A stretch of 64,000 nt of DNA, taken from contig SSBO01000007.1 of assembly GCA_005281725.1 (NCBI GenBank), forward strand, positions 4,994,031 through 5,058,030, written 5' to 3'. Below, in pieces: positions 12,301 to 26,219 of this stretch. How positions within the stretch are numbered: the first letter of the stretch is position 1; each line of letters starts with the position of its first letter. The stretch is from Wuchereria bancrofti (Eukaryota; Nematoda; Chromadorea; Rhabditida; Onchocercidae). Made by a program: the position numbers and the translations under genes. Below the pieces are notes generated by a model, which worked only from the letters and a program-made list of their open reading frames with translations, was not told the origin of the DNA and did not search any database.

Positions 12301-15300
12301 GTGAAGTAATAGTAATAGTTTAAAGTTAGTCTTTTGTCTTAACTATCCATGGTCATCATTTTAGTTTTATGTGCGCTAATTTTACAGTCCGGAAGACGCA
12401 GGTAAGTAAATATTGATTTAAAACTACGCAGTTTGATACTACCAGATCCAAAGATTGTTTCTACGATTTGACCTTTTCTAAGGAGAAATCTCCACAAATG
12501 AAACAATGTGCTACATTCCCAAACACTAAAATAAAAAGAGTCTCCTTCATCAGTACTAGCTCTTCTGTTTATGATTGCCGTATACAACATCGACAATTTT
12601 TGAAAAGCAAACACAACAAGGAAACACACACACACACACACCCATCTGCCGAGCTTAAACACATGCAAACAATACATACGACACATAACTGTTTGAATAA
12701 ATAATGGGAGACTTAAAGAACATCACAAACAGCAATGCGGCACTAAAGAGAATACATTTATTACTTCTACCCTTCATAACACCCATTTCAAAAAAATAAA
12801 TAAAATTCCTTTTAAACGTTTCAAAATGTTTCGAAAATTTTTAAGTCTGAATAAGCCATTTCAAAGTTTTACAGAATATTTCTTGGCCCAATTCCAGCAG
12901 TACGAAGATCAGTGGTCAATAAACATATAATGATCTTTACGGGAAGAAAAAAGATTGTAATCACCGGTGTAATCAGTGTAATTTAACCTTATTTAGAAGA
13001 ACCTGGCATCCGCGAGAATCACTAACCTGCAGCAACTTGTAGAAAATCGCTTCCTGTAGCGCGATACACTTCAATGTAACGGTTGTGTAGGAAATGCCGA
13101 TGTCTTTTGAGGGCTAATTCACGTTGCTCGGAGTCTTCAAATCTTACAAGAGCCTCACCATTGCGTCGACCTTCCGGACTGAGACAAAGTGCTACTCCGC
13201 CACTGCAAAATCAACATGAACTGATGAAATCCTTTCATTTCCTCTTCTTACAAATACTTGAAATTCTGAGATTACAAGGCTTTAACAATATTTAGCAGAT
13301 CAATGGTCAATAAACATATAAGGATCTTTACGGAAAGAAAAAAGACTTTATTACATCGTAATTTAACCTTAGTTAGAAGAATCTAGCTGTTTTAAAATTA
13401 TTACTATCTTTTTTTCCTTTTTAGTTAGAAGAAAACCTACCTTTTTTTAAAAAAAAATAAATTATTAATTATTATTATTTTATTATTATTATTATTGTTG
13501 TTATTATTACTACTATTATTATTATATTATTATTACTATTAACTATTATTAATTATTATTATTACCATCACTATTATTATTACCATTATTATTATAACTA
13601 TTATTCTTGCTATTATTATTATTATTACTATCGTTATTATTATTGCTACTACTATTATTATTATTAATCATAGTAGTAGTTCTTAACTATTACTATTTTA
13701 CTGCCACTATTAACTATTAGTGGTCATTAATTTTATTAATCTTCATTGTTAATATATATATATATTATTATTGCTGTTATTAATATTATTTATATATACT
13801 ACTATCATTTCAGAATTTTTTTGACAAAAATCAGATATGGGCTGTCTAGAGCGATGCGACATTAACAAGGTTTAAACCAATAGATCCGTGGATAGTTTCT
13901 AGAGAACAATTAATAATATACCTGTATAGGAAGAACCGAACCCTTTGTGCTTTTGATGTGTCAGGCCTAGTGTCTATGCATTTATGATGAGTGAGATGGG
14001 TAAAAGGAAAGATACATCTCGTGGATGTTATCAATGGTGTCATCTACTATCGAACCGACACAACCACTGATCTGACTGTCAAGGAAAATTGAAAGGCCAG
14101 GACAATGAAATAATTGAATAAACTGAAAGTGATGAAATGAGCATTCTCTTAAATCTTTTCAATGCTAATCTGGACGTCTGGTTATGCAAAAAGCTGAACA
14201 AAAACGCAAATTTGGTTAAGCTTCAAATATGATTCAGTTTTAATGAACTGAAATGAAAACTATCGGGTCACTCCCTCACATTGTCACCATCATTCCCCCT
14301 TTCTTATCTCATCCTCTTTTTTTTCAAATGAACTTATTAGTTAGAAATAAAACTATTACACAATTACTTCATTAACTATTTTTCATCTCACTTCCTCCAT
14401 CACATTTTAAACTTTTGCTGATAAAACTTGGTTAATTAATGTGATAAGGATGTCGAATTAGATTCTAAGAAGTTAGACTCATTCTTTCCAAAATCAAGCA
14501 TATTAAAACTGCAAATGCTTAGACAGAAGTGTACGCTGTGTCAAATCCGTTTAGACCAACGTTCTCTTGCTTTCTATATACGCATATGAAACGCATATCA
14601 TTTAAAACAAAAACCTAACTTGAAGATATGAATTATGTCTTCAAAAGAAAGACAAACATATCAATACAGAAGTGAGTACTTATCGTTTTGTGTCGTTGTA
14701 CATGAACACAGGAAAAAGTGCTCATTCTTGTAACCATTAAATTATCTCAATTTAATTGCAGAAAATCAACAAAATTTGCTCCTAACAGTCAGTAACTACT
14801 TACCAAAGACAGCTGATAAAATGAGAATGAAATAGCTACGTACGTCAATCGCTTAAAAAGGAACACGCAAGAACTCAACCTTCGTCAAAAAAGTACATCT
14901 ATCGTCATTGTCATATAACTGAAAGTTTTGCGCTCAATGTTCCATTGTCGCTTCGTCCTTCTATCTTTTCTTTTTTATCAACCCTTCTAATATTTTTTGT
15001 TGGAATATTTTGTTTTTTAACCAACTGATAAGAAATTCAATATTCTTTTCATTGGAGCAAAGCTTGACCCATCGAATAGCTTTTTTTTTTTTTTGAGAAT
15101 CTAAGAGCTTTCTAGTTTAAACAAAAATCTGAAAATAAATGAATCGATTTCCCATATTCATTCCATTCACTGTATTGTTTTTTTCACCATAATTATTGAT
15201 TAGTGTCTGATGATAAATGGAAAAAAAAAAACACCAGAATTCAGTAGATATTTCCGTTGCCCTATGCAAGATCTTTTTTTGCTCACACTAGCGGACAAAT

Positions 15301-18300
15301 CTCTCTGTTAGCCAAATCAAATAAGTTGCTCGTACTTCTTACATTATCACTATTATTATCATTATCCCTCAATTAATGGCTTATCAGCTGATACAGGCTC
15401 ACAAAAAATGAACTATTTAAGCTAAGAAGTATAGGAAGCAATTTTCACACTTCAGCTTCAGTGACTAATGTAATCATGCCAATGTACGAAAACATCTGGG
15501 AAATAATACATGTATAACTTGGTACCAAATATCTTATCAATAAAATAAATAAATTTTATTGATAACCAATTGCTTATCTTAAAAGTACAACTATTCAAAA
15601 TAATTAACATCAGCGTTAATGAATAACTAACAATAAGGAGAAGATGCCATATGCAATGTTTGTTGTAAGTGCTTATTAGCTTATTTGTTGGCATCATTTT
15701 ATTTGATTTGATCTCAGTGATGTGTGCTTTTTTAGTTGCTAAATGTTCACAGTTACATCAAACTTTTCGATGTTATTATTAATATGTAATGAATTTTTTC
15801 ATTTTGTTACAATATAAAGTAATAAAAAAATTTTGTACATACTACTTCGAAACATTTTCATTTGGAAAAACTGTTCTATTAAGAAAGCCAGTTTACATAA
15901 ATACAAAAAAAGGAATCGTTACAAATTCTTTTGTTTTTTAAGTCAATAAAATATTTCCTTTTCTTGAAATATCACTGCTGGGTTCATAAATCTTCATAAA
16001 AGTAAAATTTCGAAAAAATAACACTCTATGAGATGGTTCTTGTTTTAAAATAACTTTGAATAAATCACTCACTTCAGTTATAGGCAAAACTTATTGATAT
16101 ATATGTATTTTATGACATATATATTTTGGTTAGCGCTTAGTAAGCGTTGTTTCTTCAAAATTTAGATTCAAGAAAAAAAGGGTATAAAAATGTCTAAGAC
16201 TTAATATTTTTTACAAATTTGTTAGCTGTAATCTTCAAGCCTACTTAGTGTGCTCTTTAATTTGAAGTTCCAGACTCTGTCATTCTTTTACCCACTACTT
16301 GTAGAGTAATTAAATTGCTTACGCCATCAAAAAATCAAATTTAAAAGAGTTGTTAAATAGTGACACGATATCAAAAGGTTTTGCTTAGAATTTTATTTTA
16401 TTTTTTCATAAACTTCAGTCTCTGATTTATATTCCTTTATAAGTTCGTTTATATTTCTTCACTAAACTATTCAATATTCTATCTTTAAAGTAAAGAACCT
16501 CTTTAGTTTTAAACAGCATTAAGAAACTGATTTTGAGAATTATTGCTAATTATTTTGGATTTCCGCTGTTTGATAAGATTTTCAAATGCAACTGTACTAA
16601 AAAAAATGCTCACGCGGCAATATTCAAACCGATGAAAAATTGTGCTATATCATGATCGGTTGCTTGCCAGGGAAGTCCTCGAGTACGAACGATCACTTCT
16701 GAGACCAGCGATGTTTCCGGTAAACTGAAGTAGGACAAGTCTATATTAGCAAACTTCAAATGTGTAATCTTTTGCACACTAATTCTAATTCTGAATTTAA
16801 CACTTTGTAGCTATTGATATCTAGACGATAGTTGTTCATATCTAGAAACAATAATATTTGCAAAAACTTCTAATTTTCTGAATAAAAATTTCCAAATTAG
16901 AGCTGTGAAACGCAATTATGCTGATTAATTTAGAAGAAAATGAAAATGAAAGCAACGAACTTTCGGAGCTGAAATTTAGCTTCCCTTTTCCAATGATTTA
17001 TCTTTTTGACTAAAGCTACAAATTTAAAATATTTTGAAATTTCAATAGACGGCCAGGACAAAATCGAATTTTAAAAGCAATTCAAATGTTTGCACTTGGT
17101 GGTATTTATTGTCACATTGCATTTAAAAACAGTAAGCTGCCAATTATTCAATTTTGATTTCAAATACGATGGCCAAAAAGCATTGGACGCAAAAAAAGCT
17201 TTCACCCATTTATTTCTTAGGGGTAAAATAATTTAGGCCACTTTATGTTTCTGTAAAAATGTAAGAAGTCAAAGTTCGTGAAGACAAGAATAAAAATTCG
17301 AGAATGATTCGACTTCCTAATGAAAGGTTAAAAAAATCATAATTAAAATTAAAGTCAAAAGGACTTGAAAAAAATTGACGGAAATATTGTAATAGAATTA
17401 CAGCAAAAATCAGCGAATACATTTTTAAGTGTTCGTAAAATTCGAAACGCTCAGTGGTTAGCATTAGTAAATGAATGAGTGCAATAACTACAAAAATATT
17501 AATCAAAGTAAGCATGCTATAAAATGAGAGAATTGAAACATTTTGCAGTAAACGAACCATATTCCATTGCGTAGTTCGGTTTTTACGTCCTCTACAGATC
17601 CCATTAAATTATTGGTTCCTGTAAAAATTGTTTTAAACAAATTGATAAAGTGCTATCAAATTCAAGCTTATCGAGACTTCCTTTTCTAACATTTACATTC
17701 AATTTTTTTGGTAGCCTTAGAATGAGTAACAAAAAATCTTTAAAATTGGATTAATTTCAAAAGATTCATTCGTCCTGTTTGCCATCAATAATAAAAGTCA
17801 CATATGTGTTAAAATTTCATAAAACTTTAATTTAATGTAAGTCCCATAATTCACAATATTTTTGGTCGCTCTTATTGATATCTAGATAATCATAAATCAT
17901 TTTAAGAAGCATTGCTGAAATCTTGGGATATGGATATTTCTCGCAGACCTCTTAAACATAACCTTCTTTTCACTCCATTCTCTCCCCACACTGCAATGAA
18001 CCTGTTCCAACGAGAAAATGAAACATTCTTTGATTAGAATGATAACAAAGAAATTAAATTTTCCTCTTCTTTGTTCCTTTTTTTATTGTTCAGTGGTGAG
18101 CTCGTGTAATGGGCTTTGTTAATAGTGGAATGGTATCAGCTAATGATATCAACTATTTAACAGTGCACTCATCACACCATCAAAACAATTACTCTGAACA
18201 ATCCGAAAGTACACTGCTTTGAGGGTACTTTTTACGACATACTGCTTTATTTTGATTTATAAATGCCGTGCAGATTGTTGTCACAAGAAGGCGAAGCTAC

Positions 18301-21300
18301 TTGAGGTGAAAAATGATATTGAAGAAGCGGAAAATGTTCTTACCAATTGAAATTTCTTAATATATTCTAAAAATTTGATAAATTGAATCAGATTATCACA
18401 GGAACTGAGTTTTTTAGAAATTTTTGACAAAATGACATTAAGCATGAAAATGAAAAATAGGGACAGCCATAATTCGCATCTCAAAATCTATCCTTTGAGT
18501 TCAAAAATTTTCTTCTTAGAAGTTCTTGACAAAAACTTCTGATCAGAAATTTCTCTGATTTTTAATATGTCTATAATTTATGTGTTAGTACTAGATTCAG
18601 TTCAAATTCCTGAACAAATGGACATTGAAAAAGTATTAGGATGCTAAATCAGTGAAGTAAAGATAAAAGGTGTAAGGTTTAATTTATTCTTTGAAAGAAT
18701 ATAATCTCTAGCTCTTTTGAAAGAATAATACAAGAAAAGACAGGATTAAAGATGACAAGGGGAGAGATGTTGTTTGACCTTAAGGTAATATTATATTGAC
18801 ACTTATATTGTTCACAGTGGTAAGCAGGTAGCGTGCGCAAGTGGTCTATAGTGTTAACAGGAATGAAACTATTTACGGTTATTTGTAAGCATCGGCGGAA
18901 CGAACTGCTGCGAAGAAAGTGTATATGTGCGGTACCGGTATCGGGGATACTTATGGTATTCTACTCTCCAACTGCTATTGGACAGTAGAATCGTTTTAAC
19001 GACAATCACTTTGAAAAACTCTAAGAAACAATTCGACTTTTTTGGTTCTGCTTATTAAAATGTTTTAAAATAAAAGTGAATAAACATTGCAGCATACTGT
19101 ATTGCTTCCTGCTTCAGCAAACTTCTTGACAACTGTTATCCTTTGTGGAAACATCACTGGCTTGGCGAAACTGTGATAAGAGCGTGGATTAAACTATTTA
19201 GTCATCCTAAAAGTGGGTGACCTTCTTCAGTTTGTAATGCGGAATAAATCTGAAGGAAATTCAAACCTCCCTCTCCTCATCAGTCTCCGCTAAATTCCTT
19301 CTAGTATTGTCACTTTAAATTCGCAGTTTCATCATGTGAACTGTAAATAAATGAATTCAAGCCACTGGATTTCTCTAGTTTTTTTGTCTTGAAGTTGATC
19401 AAATATCATTAATTATTTCCAAAAATTTCGTTATTTCCTTTAAAATGACTTCCGTTTTTAACTTATTTAAAACAATTATTTTACTTATTTTTGATGAAAG
19501 TAATTAAATCTTGTTTCATGTTCCCAACATATTCCCATACTATCAATCGAATCGACTTATATCTTCGCTGCAAGGATATGTGAAAAAATAAGTTGATTTC
19601 TTAATCTAAGGAAGATGATCAATGTCATCTGATGATAATAGTGTCTATCTGAAAAACTTCAAACTTCATCTCAGTTCTCGGAAGGAGGAAGTAGAAAGGT
19701 AAAAATTGTTCTAAATTCAAAATTTTGTTTTTATTTTACGCAGTTTTAGTTAACAGTATTATTTTTTAGTTAACAGTATATACAAAACAAAGTTTAAGAC
19801 AAGTGGTTATTGTTGGAATTTTGATTGGAAGCTTAGATAAAATGTTGCAAATACAGAACTCTTTTAGTTAAAGTAGAAAAATTTTAGGAAACCCATGAAA
19901 AACTGGATACTAAAACTACTGAATTAAAATAGTTCAAAGTGAAATATAATTCTTCTTATACTACAGTTTTTACACTATTAAAGCATATACACATTCAAAT
20001 TAGCATGAGGAATTAGCTTTAACAATTTCTTAGGAAAGAAATTGTTGAAGCTAATTAGAGAAATAATTTCAGGAGTACTTTTCTCTTAGAAACCAAAAAG
20101 TTACATCTTAGAATGCTCTTGCTGTTGCGCTAAGCTAGAATTTAAAATCATAGAAACAGGCAACCTTTTGTAATGTATTAAACCGGAAAAATTGCTTCAG
20201 TTAGGCTAAAACTAAAAACAAGGATTCGCGTCAGATGAATATTCACTTGACACAACTTGATGAAAGCTTATCGATAAAAAACAAGCTTAACTAAAAAACT
20301 TTCACTCACCTTCACACAAATAATGAATCCCGTTACATATCAGGCCCAATTCATCCTCTAATGAACACTGCCCGTCAACTGGTAAAGCTTCGAATCGCGA
20401 GATATCGATAAACTTGTGGAACAGCGGAGAAAGTGTGAAAGATAACCGTAATGCAAGAGGATGTAATACCTGTCTAATAGCACTAATACCATTTGTTACT
20501 AACACTGAACCATCTGGTACCGTATTTTCAATCTGTAATTATATCTAATTTACGACAACACAAAAAGTTAGTCTGCAAAAAGTAGAGTTTTACTAGTTGA
20601 TATAATTCATTGAATCAAGTTAATAATAAATAATGTATGGTATGATTTAATACGATCACTAATTTAACAGTAAACATTCGCTCTGAATAATCAGAACTGT
20701 TAAAATGTTGTTATCCTTAGGAGATATTTCGAGGAAAGAGAGTTCCCAGTAAGTAAATATGTTAGATATGTCGTTCAGTTTAAAAATTTTATCTTTCATT
20801 TCCTTCCAGACATTTTGAAGTTTTCAGTAACGTATTTAAAACTTATTACGTAAACACTTCGATATAAAATTTTTATTGCTCCCAAATAAATCCATCGTTA
20901 GAAGTTTTAAATATTTGCACGAAAACCTAACTACAATGATAAATATTTTCAATTTCAGTTTTAAATTATTTTGGTGAAGATATGAATTATTTCTACCGAT
21001 TGTTTCAAGTTTATAAGTTCCAAGCTTACTTGATATGTACAATGTATGTAGTGCAAATTAGGAATTACTTTGATAACATACAAAAGTTTCGGAACAAGAA
21101 AAAAAACATGAACAAAGCAATAAGCGATCCTCCTTTAAATCATTTCTGTTAAAATTAAAGAACATATGTGATAGAAGCCGTGTACGATATAATATAATGC
21201 CTATAATGATAATAATGAGGAACATTAGTTGTACTATCAAAATGCTATTGAGAATGAAATTTAGCAATTAGAAAAAACTTAAAGAACAGAAAAAAATAAT

Positions 21301-21742
21301 TAGCAAGTGATGAATTGTTCAAGGTCATGGAAGTCATAACCAAATCTCAAATTTGTTTTACTTCGCTAATAAATACCATTAAGCCACGAGACTGCTCTTA
21401 GAAGATAACTAGAGAAGTAACGCGAATAACGTGTTACGTGTTATTTATCAATCTATATAAGATATAGATGAACTATCTCTGATCAAAATGTATTTTAAAT
21501 AAAAAATTTACCTTCCGGAGAGCAGCCTCTAGTCCTAAAGAAGTGACATCCAATTCCTCAATAGTAGTGATTTTGTTGCAGGTATTAGTGTGTCGTTGAT
21601 TAATGATAGTAAAAGCAATGGTTCGTACAGGTGCCGAATCAGATCCTTGTTCCTTAGTGGCATTGCAACCGGATGTCCTCAGAGCAAACGGAATCAGAGA
21701 AGTCGGTGTCGCTGCCGAGCTTGCTTGTGGACAGGGTGCCAT
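6338..21742 (-). CDS. sym-2: ESRP/Fusilli-type RRM splicing regulator (SYM-2-like)
   Basis: RNA-binding protein of the ESRP1/2 - Fusilli family, a nuclear regulator of alternative splicing. Exons in transcription order: 21742-21512, 20532-20310, 17618-17558, 16724-16614, 13202-13027, 11424-11324, 10966-10782, 9409-9232, 7962-7722, 7410-7223, 6502-6338; reading phases agree and give about 619 residues. Exons 1-2 match the ESRP N-terminal domain (IRQVLHP; human VRQILHP). RRM1 is in exons 4-5 ([25 protein letters not shown]), RRM2 in 6-7 ([25 protein letters not shown]), RRM3 in 8-9 ([19 protein letters not shown]) and a divergent fourth RRM-like unit in 10-11. Introns 7 and 9 appear to be GC-AG, and the exon 9 acceptor appears to be TTTCAT. 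The true N-terminus may lie further upstream, and the 2.7-kb intron after exon 2 may hide another exon. The symbol follows the C. elegans relative. Confidence 0.88.
8399..8434. repeat. perfect 15-bp inverted repeat, 6-base loop
   Basis: AAAGAATATCAGAAG (8399-8413) is followed after six bases by its exact reverse complement (8420-8434). It lies inside intron 8 of the ESRP-like gene and would form a stable hairpin in the transcript. No known microRNA seed was recognised. Confidence 0.85.
12624..12641. repeat. (AC)n microsatellite
   Basis: A run of nine AC units in the intron between exons 5 and 6 of the ESRP-like gene. Confidence 0.85.
12907..13007. repeat. direct repeat, copy 1, flanking ESRP exon 5
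   Basis: About 100 bases starting GATCAGTGGTCAATAAACAT closely match 13298-13387, in the same orientation. The copies bracket exon 5 (13027-13202). Conserved blocks include GGTCAATAAACATATAA and GTAATTTAACCTTA. Confidence 0.85.
13298..13387. repeat. direct repeat, copy 2, flanking ESRP exon 5
   Basis: Second copy of the repeat at 12907-13007. It is slightly shorter, because the middle around ATTACATC has lost about ten bases relative to copy 1. Substitutions show that the duplication is not very recent. Confidence 0.85.
13443..13755. repeat. degenerate (TTA)n/(ATT)n simple-repeat tract
   Basis: About 300 bases of TTA/ATT/ACT trinucleotides with interruptions, in the long intron between exons 4 and 5 of the ESRP-like gene. 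A typical slippage-prone satellite tract with no coding signal. Confidence 0.9.
18958..18991. repeat. 14-bp near-perfect hairpin
   Basis: ATTCTACT (18958-18965) pairs with AGTAGAAT (18984-18991) and TCCAA pairs with TTGGA. A single C-C mismatch separates the two stems, and the loop is six bases. It lies in the 2.7-kb intron 2 of the ESRP-like gene. Confidence 0.75.
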
Positions 21743-24700
21743 ATAATTGGCTTTCCAAATCGATGCCTTCTCAATACGGACACGGCGGGTATAATAAAAG
21801 AACTAGGTGGAGGTAGAAAGGAGCAGGAGACGGCTCCGGCAGAGTTACCAAAATTTCCTGCTGTCAATACTGAGGTGACTGATACGTGAAAAGATAAAAG
21901 TACTGCCCCTGGGGTATGGGATATGGAGAGGGGAAAGTGTTGCGGGGTTGAATGGACAGATGGGTCGGGATGGCGAAGTGAAGAGGAGTGAGCATCGGAA
22001 ATATGTCAATGTGGCTGGGAGAGCCAGGTGTGGAGAAAGAATTCGAGTAATTGCCGCATAAAGAGAGCCGGCCGGCAGGGACAGCCGCGAGAACGGTTGC
22101 AGACGAATCGACGAATCTTTTTGAAATACTTTTTCAAAATGTATGTTTCGTGCGTCCGAAGATGAAACTTTTAGACAAACAAGACTAATTGACAAGTTTT
22201 ACATGGAGAGAGAGGGAGAGAAAGAGAAGAATATGAAAGATTAAATAGTGGCAGTTTACATATACGTGTCTGAAAAGAGACCATGCAAAGGATGGTTGAC
22301 CGATGATGTGACGATCGTGTAAAATGGTGACATTGGGAAGAGGGGACAGCAAGAAATGAAGAGAGAGTTTTACGATTCTCGATATCACATTTAGGATGTT
22401 TTCCACAACACTAACACGTCGTGACGCAGTGACGTCCTTGAACGTGTGTGCGGACCACCTCTCGTCATCGGCCTCTCTACCCAGTAACCAGCTTCGCAGC
22501 TATCGCTGTCATTTAGTTGCTGTTGCTACTGCGGTTGTTATTTCTGCAACTACAAATTATCACAATAAAAATATTAGTAATAAGTGAAGACTACTCAAAA
22601 ACTATCAATTTTCCTTTTTCCCGTATCCAAATGCAATTTTGTACGTTGACAAACTGATAGCTTTAGTGCTATGCGTTGTCATTGAGTTCACGGTCGAATC
22701 TGTCACTACACAACAATTATATATGACCGTCAGAAGTTACAAGAACTTAACTATCAGCATTGCAGAATTTTCCTAACTTTTAAGAATGATTTTCTATCAA
22801 GCACTTTTTTTCAATGGAAGGAAATGTTAGAAATATAAAGGAATAAAAGAGAAAAAGATTTAGTAATTATACCTTATAAAAAAATTTTCTTTACTCCCAT
22901 TAAACTCAGTTGCTTCTTGTTAGATGAAAAGTTAGTCACTATTTGAACAAATAAGTGTTTTGATGAGATGACTTCTCTTTCTCTCTCTCTCTCTGTCCAA
23001 TATACTACCATTTCATTTTTCTAGTGCTCTCAATTGTAACAATACCGGAATCAGATGTGTTCACTTCATTTTCTTCCCAAATATTCTCCTTATGGTCATT
23101 TTCTCGAGTGTATAAATATTGAATTTAATGAGAACAGCATCGTCAAGTGAAGAATATATATGTATGTGTAAATATGGATTCACAACAATATCGCAACATA
23201 ATTAAAATTATATTTTCGGCCAACATGCAATATTAGATGTAATGATCTATTCGATAATTTTATCTAAAGTGCCTCATTTTCAAGAATATGCAATCATACG
23301 TAATGTAACAAAACTGGAAAGATTTTAAAATAGATCTGACAGAAGACGTTAAATTGAGCTAATTATATCTATAGAAAAAAGTGCAAATTGTGTCATAAAA
23401 TTTCCTGTTTAATAATCTCAGCAAATTTAAATGAATAATACAAGAATGAGTGCACTGCCTTAAAAATAAAACCTGAAACATATTGCTATGCTGTTTTTTC
23501 TTTTGTTTTTTTTTTCATTTGATTTGTGCTGATCAAGTCGCACATCATTTTGTTTCCATTTTATGCTTTTTGCAATACAGAAGAAAATGAGCAGCATAAA
23601 ACAAGACTTTTTTTTTGAAAAATTCTATTTATTTTTAAAGATTTTAAAAAAAAACTGCAATTTTCATAATTTTTCTTGGAACTACCCTATTTTTCAGTTA
23701 GCGCTGTTTTTGGATATTTGTCTATATATGGAAAGACACATAATTTTTTTTACATTTTATGGCCTTAAGAATTTCATTAACTTCTTTGTTCTCTTCATGA
23801 GTTGCCAGAACTATTACATAAGAAGAAAATGGATAAAGTAATTTCCAAACTAAAGAGAACAAGATTCATAAATTTTAATTCGTTTAAATTTAAATATATT
23901 TAATCAGTGATTCAAAATGAATCCGAACAGTTGAATTTTTACATCAAAAATAACAACTGAGCGATTCTTTCATTATCGTTTTCTCTTTTGCAAGACGGTC
24001 GGATGATGAACAGAAAGAAGAGTTAATACTTTGAAGGACATAAATATGTATGTAATAACTTAATGTGACTGATCAGCAAATCAGTCAGTTTTAAAATCTC
24101 CAGCTTTAAACTATTTTTGGAATTTCAAAATTTAAAAATAGACAGTAAATCAACAAAACAGCTTAAATTTTAGTTTTAAATTTTGCGGTAAAGTCTCTTA
24201 ATTAATTTCCGGGCTTGAAAAACTCTTTCCATTCTATTCAGAAAATGAACTTCATAAGAAAAAGAACAAGGGAACATTGAGAAAGATGCAAAAGGAAAAT
24301 AATGTTAGTACTATAACAATTCAGAATATGCGAAAAATTTCAATACGAAAAAAAAAACCTGCTCTTCTGCCTAAAATTCATTACTCTTGGAGAACTGGTT
24401 TTATTCCTCAATAAGCATTCCTTACAGATCCATTTCTGTTAATAGACTAATAACACAACAAAAGTCATTGGCATGGAAAACCGACTACAATTACAACTAA
24501 ATAATTAGTTCTAAAAACATAATAAGTGTGCATAAACCATAAACCATAGTGTACATAAATTGTTCACGTTTAATAACTCGGCTAAACTAGCTATTATGCT
24601 AAAAAAAAAAGGGAATTTCATGGATGTTTTGAACCACGTAATTGCTAATAATTCTTCAATAAAGATATTAAATATTAAATGCATTTTGACAGAAGAACTC

Positions 24701-25728
24701 ATCCGTATTCGATAATCGACAATCCATATTCGATTTAGTTACTGTCATCTTAAATATCATTACTATTATTGTTGCACTATCAGTATAATTAACGGTGCAA
24801 CTATTCATTTTTCACTATTTTAATTATTGTTGTATGGCAGATCACTTATAATCTTTATTGTCATTATATGTTTGCAAAGTCACCAATTCAGCTTTTTAAA
24901 TAGTTCCCTTTAAAAATTCTTTATCAAACAAAAATTCTTAGATAAAAATAAAATATTGAGTCTATAGCATAAACGTTAGCAACGATGATACGATGTTGTT
25001 GGCCAATATTGATAAATATATACTGAACGTAAGCATTCGTAGTATAAATTGCCAAATTCATGAGGTTACAGCATCATGACATCCTGGAACTGAAATATAA
25101 AACTTCATGCTTAAAAGATTTTAGACTGAAGTAAGCGAAGTACAATTGTCTCCTTAGTTGCTTGATTTAATCCAGCATGAGCTAAATTGAGCGATGACTT
25201 ATCTATTGGTTTGCATTGCTTCTGTTGAGTATTTGCAGTGAATGTTCACTCCAAACTATGACCTTCAAGCGTAAATTTATGGTTGTCAACTATAAAATCT
25301 ACCCTTCTATGTATTTATAATTATCGGATGTCAGAATGCAGCGACTACATACTGGGATTTCGCTGATAGCAATAAAGCAAGAAACCAAAAGCAAAATGCA
25401 GATAGGTAAGAAATGATATGAAAATTTCCAGAATGAAATTGCAAGCATTACTAGAATCAGATTGCAGATAATTACATAGTCGTGCGGAAGAGAATGACTA
25501 CAAAATATTAGAATATAGAAATTGAATTTCGATGTTCTAAACAGAAAGGAATGTAACCATCTGAAGATTGGGAGACTACCAGAAAAAAATAGAAAACTAT
25601 TTGGCAACGGCTAAAAAAGATGGAATGGACAGTAATTACTGAAATTGTCAGATAGAATAGGAGAGTAGTTACTATCAAAAAAAGAAGATGGAAGTAACTG
25701 CAAATTCTAATTTGTGTCTATTACAGTA
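21743..25728. other. upstream flank of the ESRP-like gene, no further gene recognised
   Basis: 21.7-22.5 kb is less AT-rich, with purine-rich stretches such as GGAGAGAGAGGGAGAG near 22207, and could hold the promoter and 5' exons of the ESRP-like gene. An open frame continues upstream of the chosen ATG. A CT-rich tract lies at 22973-22994. The 23563-23841 open frame (F/K/I/N-rich) and the minus frame at 25299-25607 lack convincing protein character. Confidence 0.45.
22973..22994. repeat. (CT)n-rich tract
   Basis: A nearly pure CT dinucleotide run upstream of the ESRP-like gene. Confidence 0.8.
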
Positions 25729-26030
25729 CTACAACAGTAATTTAATTTCTAGCTCAAACTTTGGAAGATTATTCCTATCCTTCATAACACCAACATTGAC
25801 ATAGAACCCATCCACACAACGCACTTGTGGGATCAACGTTTTCAGTGTAGCTTCTTGTGTAGCCCAAGACGCACCACTGATATGAATTGAGACGTACTGG
25901 TTTGGGGCTTTTTCGTTTCCAGTTGGGTGATTTCCATTCTGTGCTTTATGTTTGCCTGAAAGTCATCCGATACCCATTGATGGTAGGATTTAATTGTTTG
26001 CCTTTCATTAATGATTTGTGTGAAATCACT
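25729..26030 (-). pseudogene. unassigned coding-like block, two open frames
   Basis: On the minus strand a frame of protein-like composition runs to a stop at 25729-25731. It includes the stretches YVSIHISGASWATQEATLK, QVRCVDGFYVNVGVMKD and LPKFELEIKLLL. A good acceptor (ACTTTCAG) lies upstream of this frame near 25950. A second frame, overlapping its start and extending upstream, is also protein-like (IKSYHQWVSDDFQANIK). Only about 250 bases separate the block from the WW exon of the plus-strand WAC-like gene, so an intact minus-strand gene has little room unless it is nested. It may be the last exon of a nested gene, or a frame-shifted relic of a mobile element. No family is recognised. Confidence 0.4.
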
Positions 26031-26219
26031 AGTCTAGTTCGAGGTTTATTCAAGATTTTGAGTCTGAACTTTAGAAAAACCAGAAATTAGAATTGACTTA
26101 TGTCGAGAGCATTCGTAAGGATGAGAGAATGTTATGCATTTCATCAATCAGTTTTACATTAAGATTTAAGGTTCAATAGTTATTATTTGTACTGAAAAAC
26201 TTAAGAGCATGTAATTGAG

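Noticed and set aside
21845..22195. 116-codon minus-strand frame upstream of the ESRP start
   Set aside because: Ser/Pro/Leu/Arg-rich with no domain. Its relation to the ESRP N-terminus could not be shown, so it was not added to the gene model.
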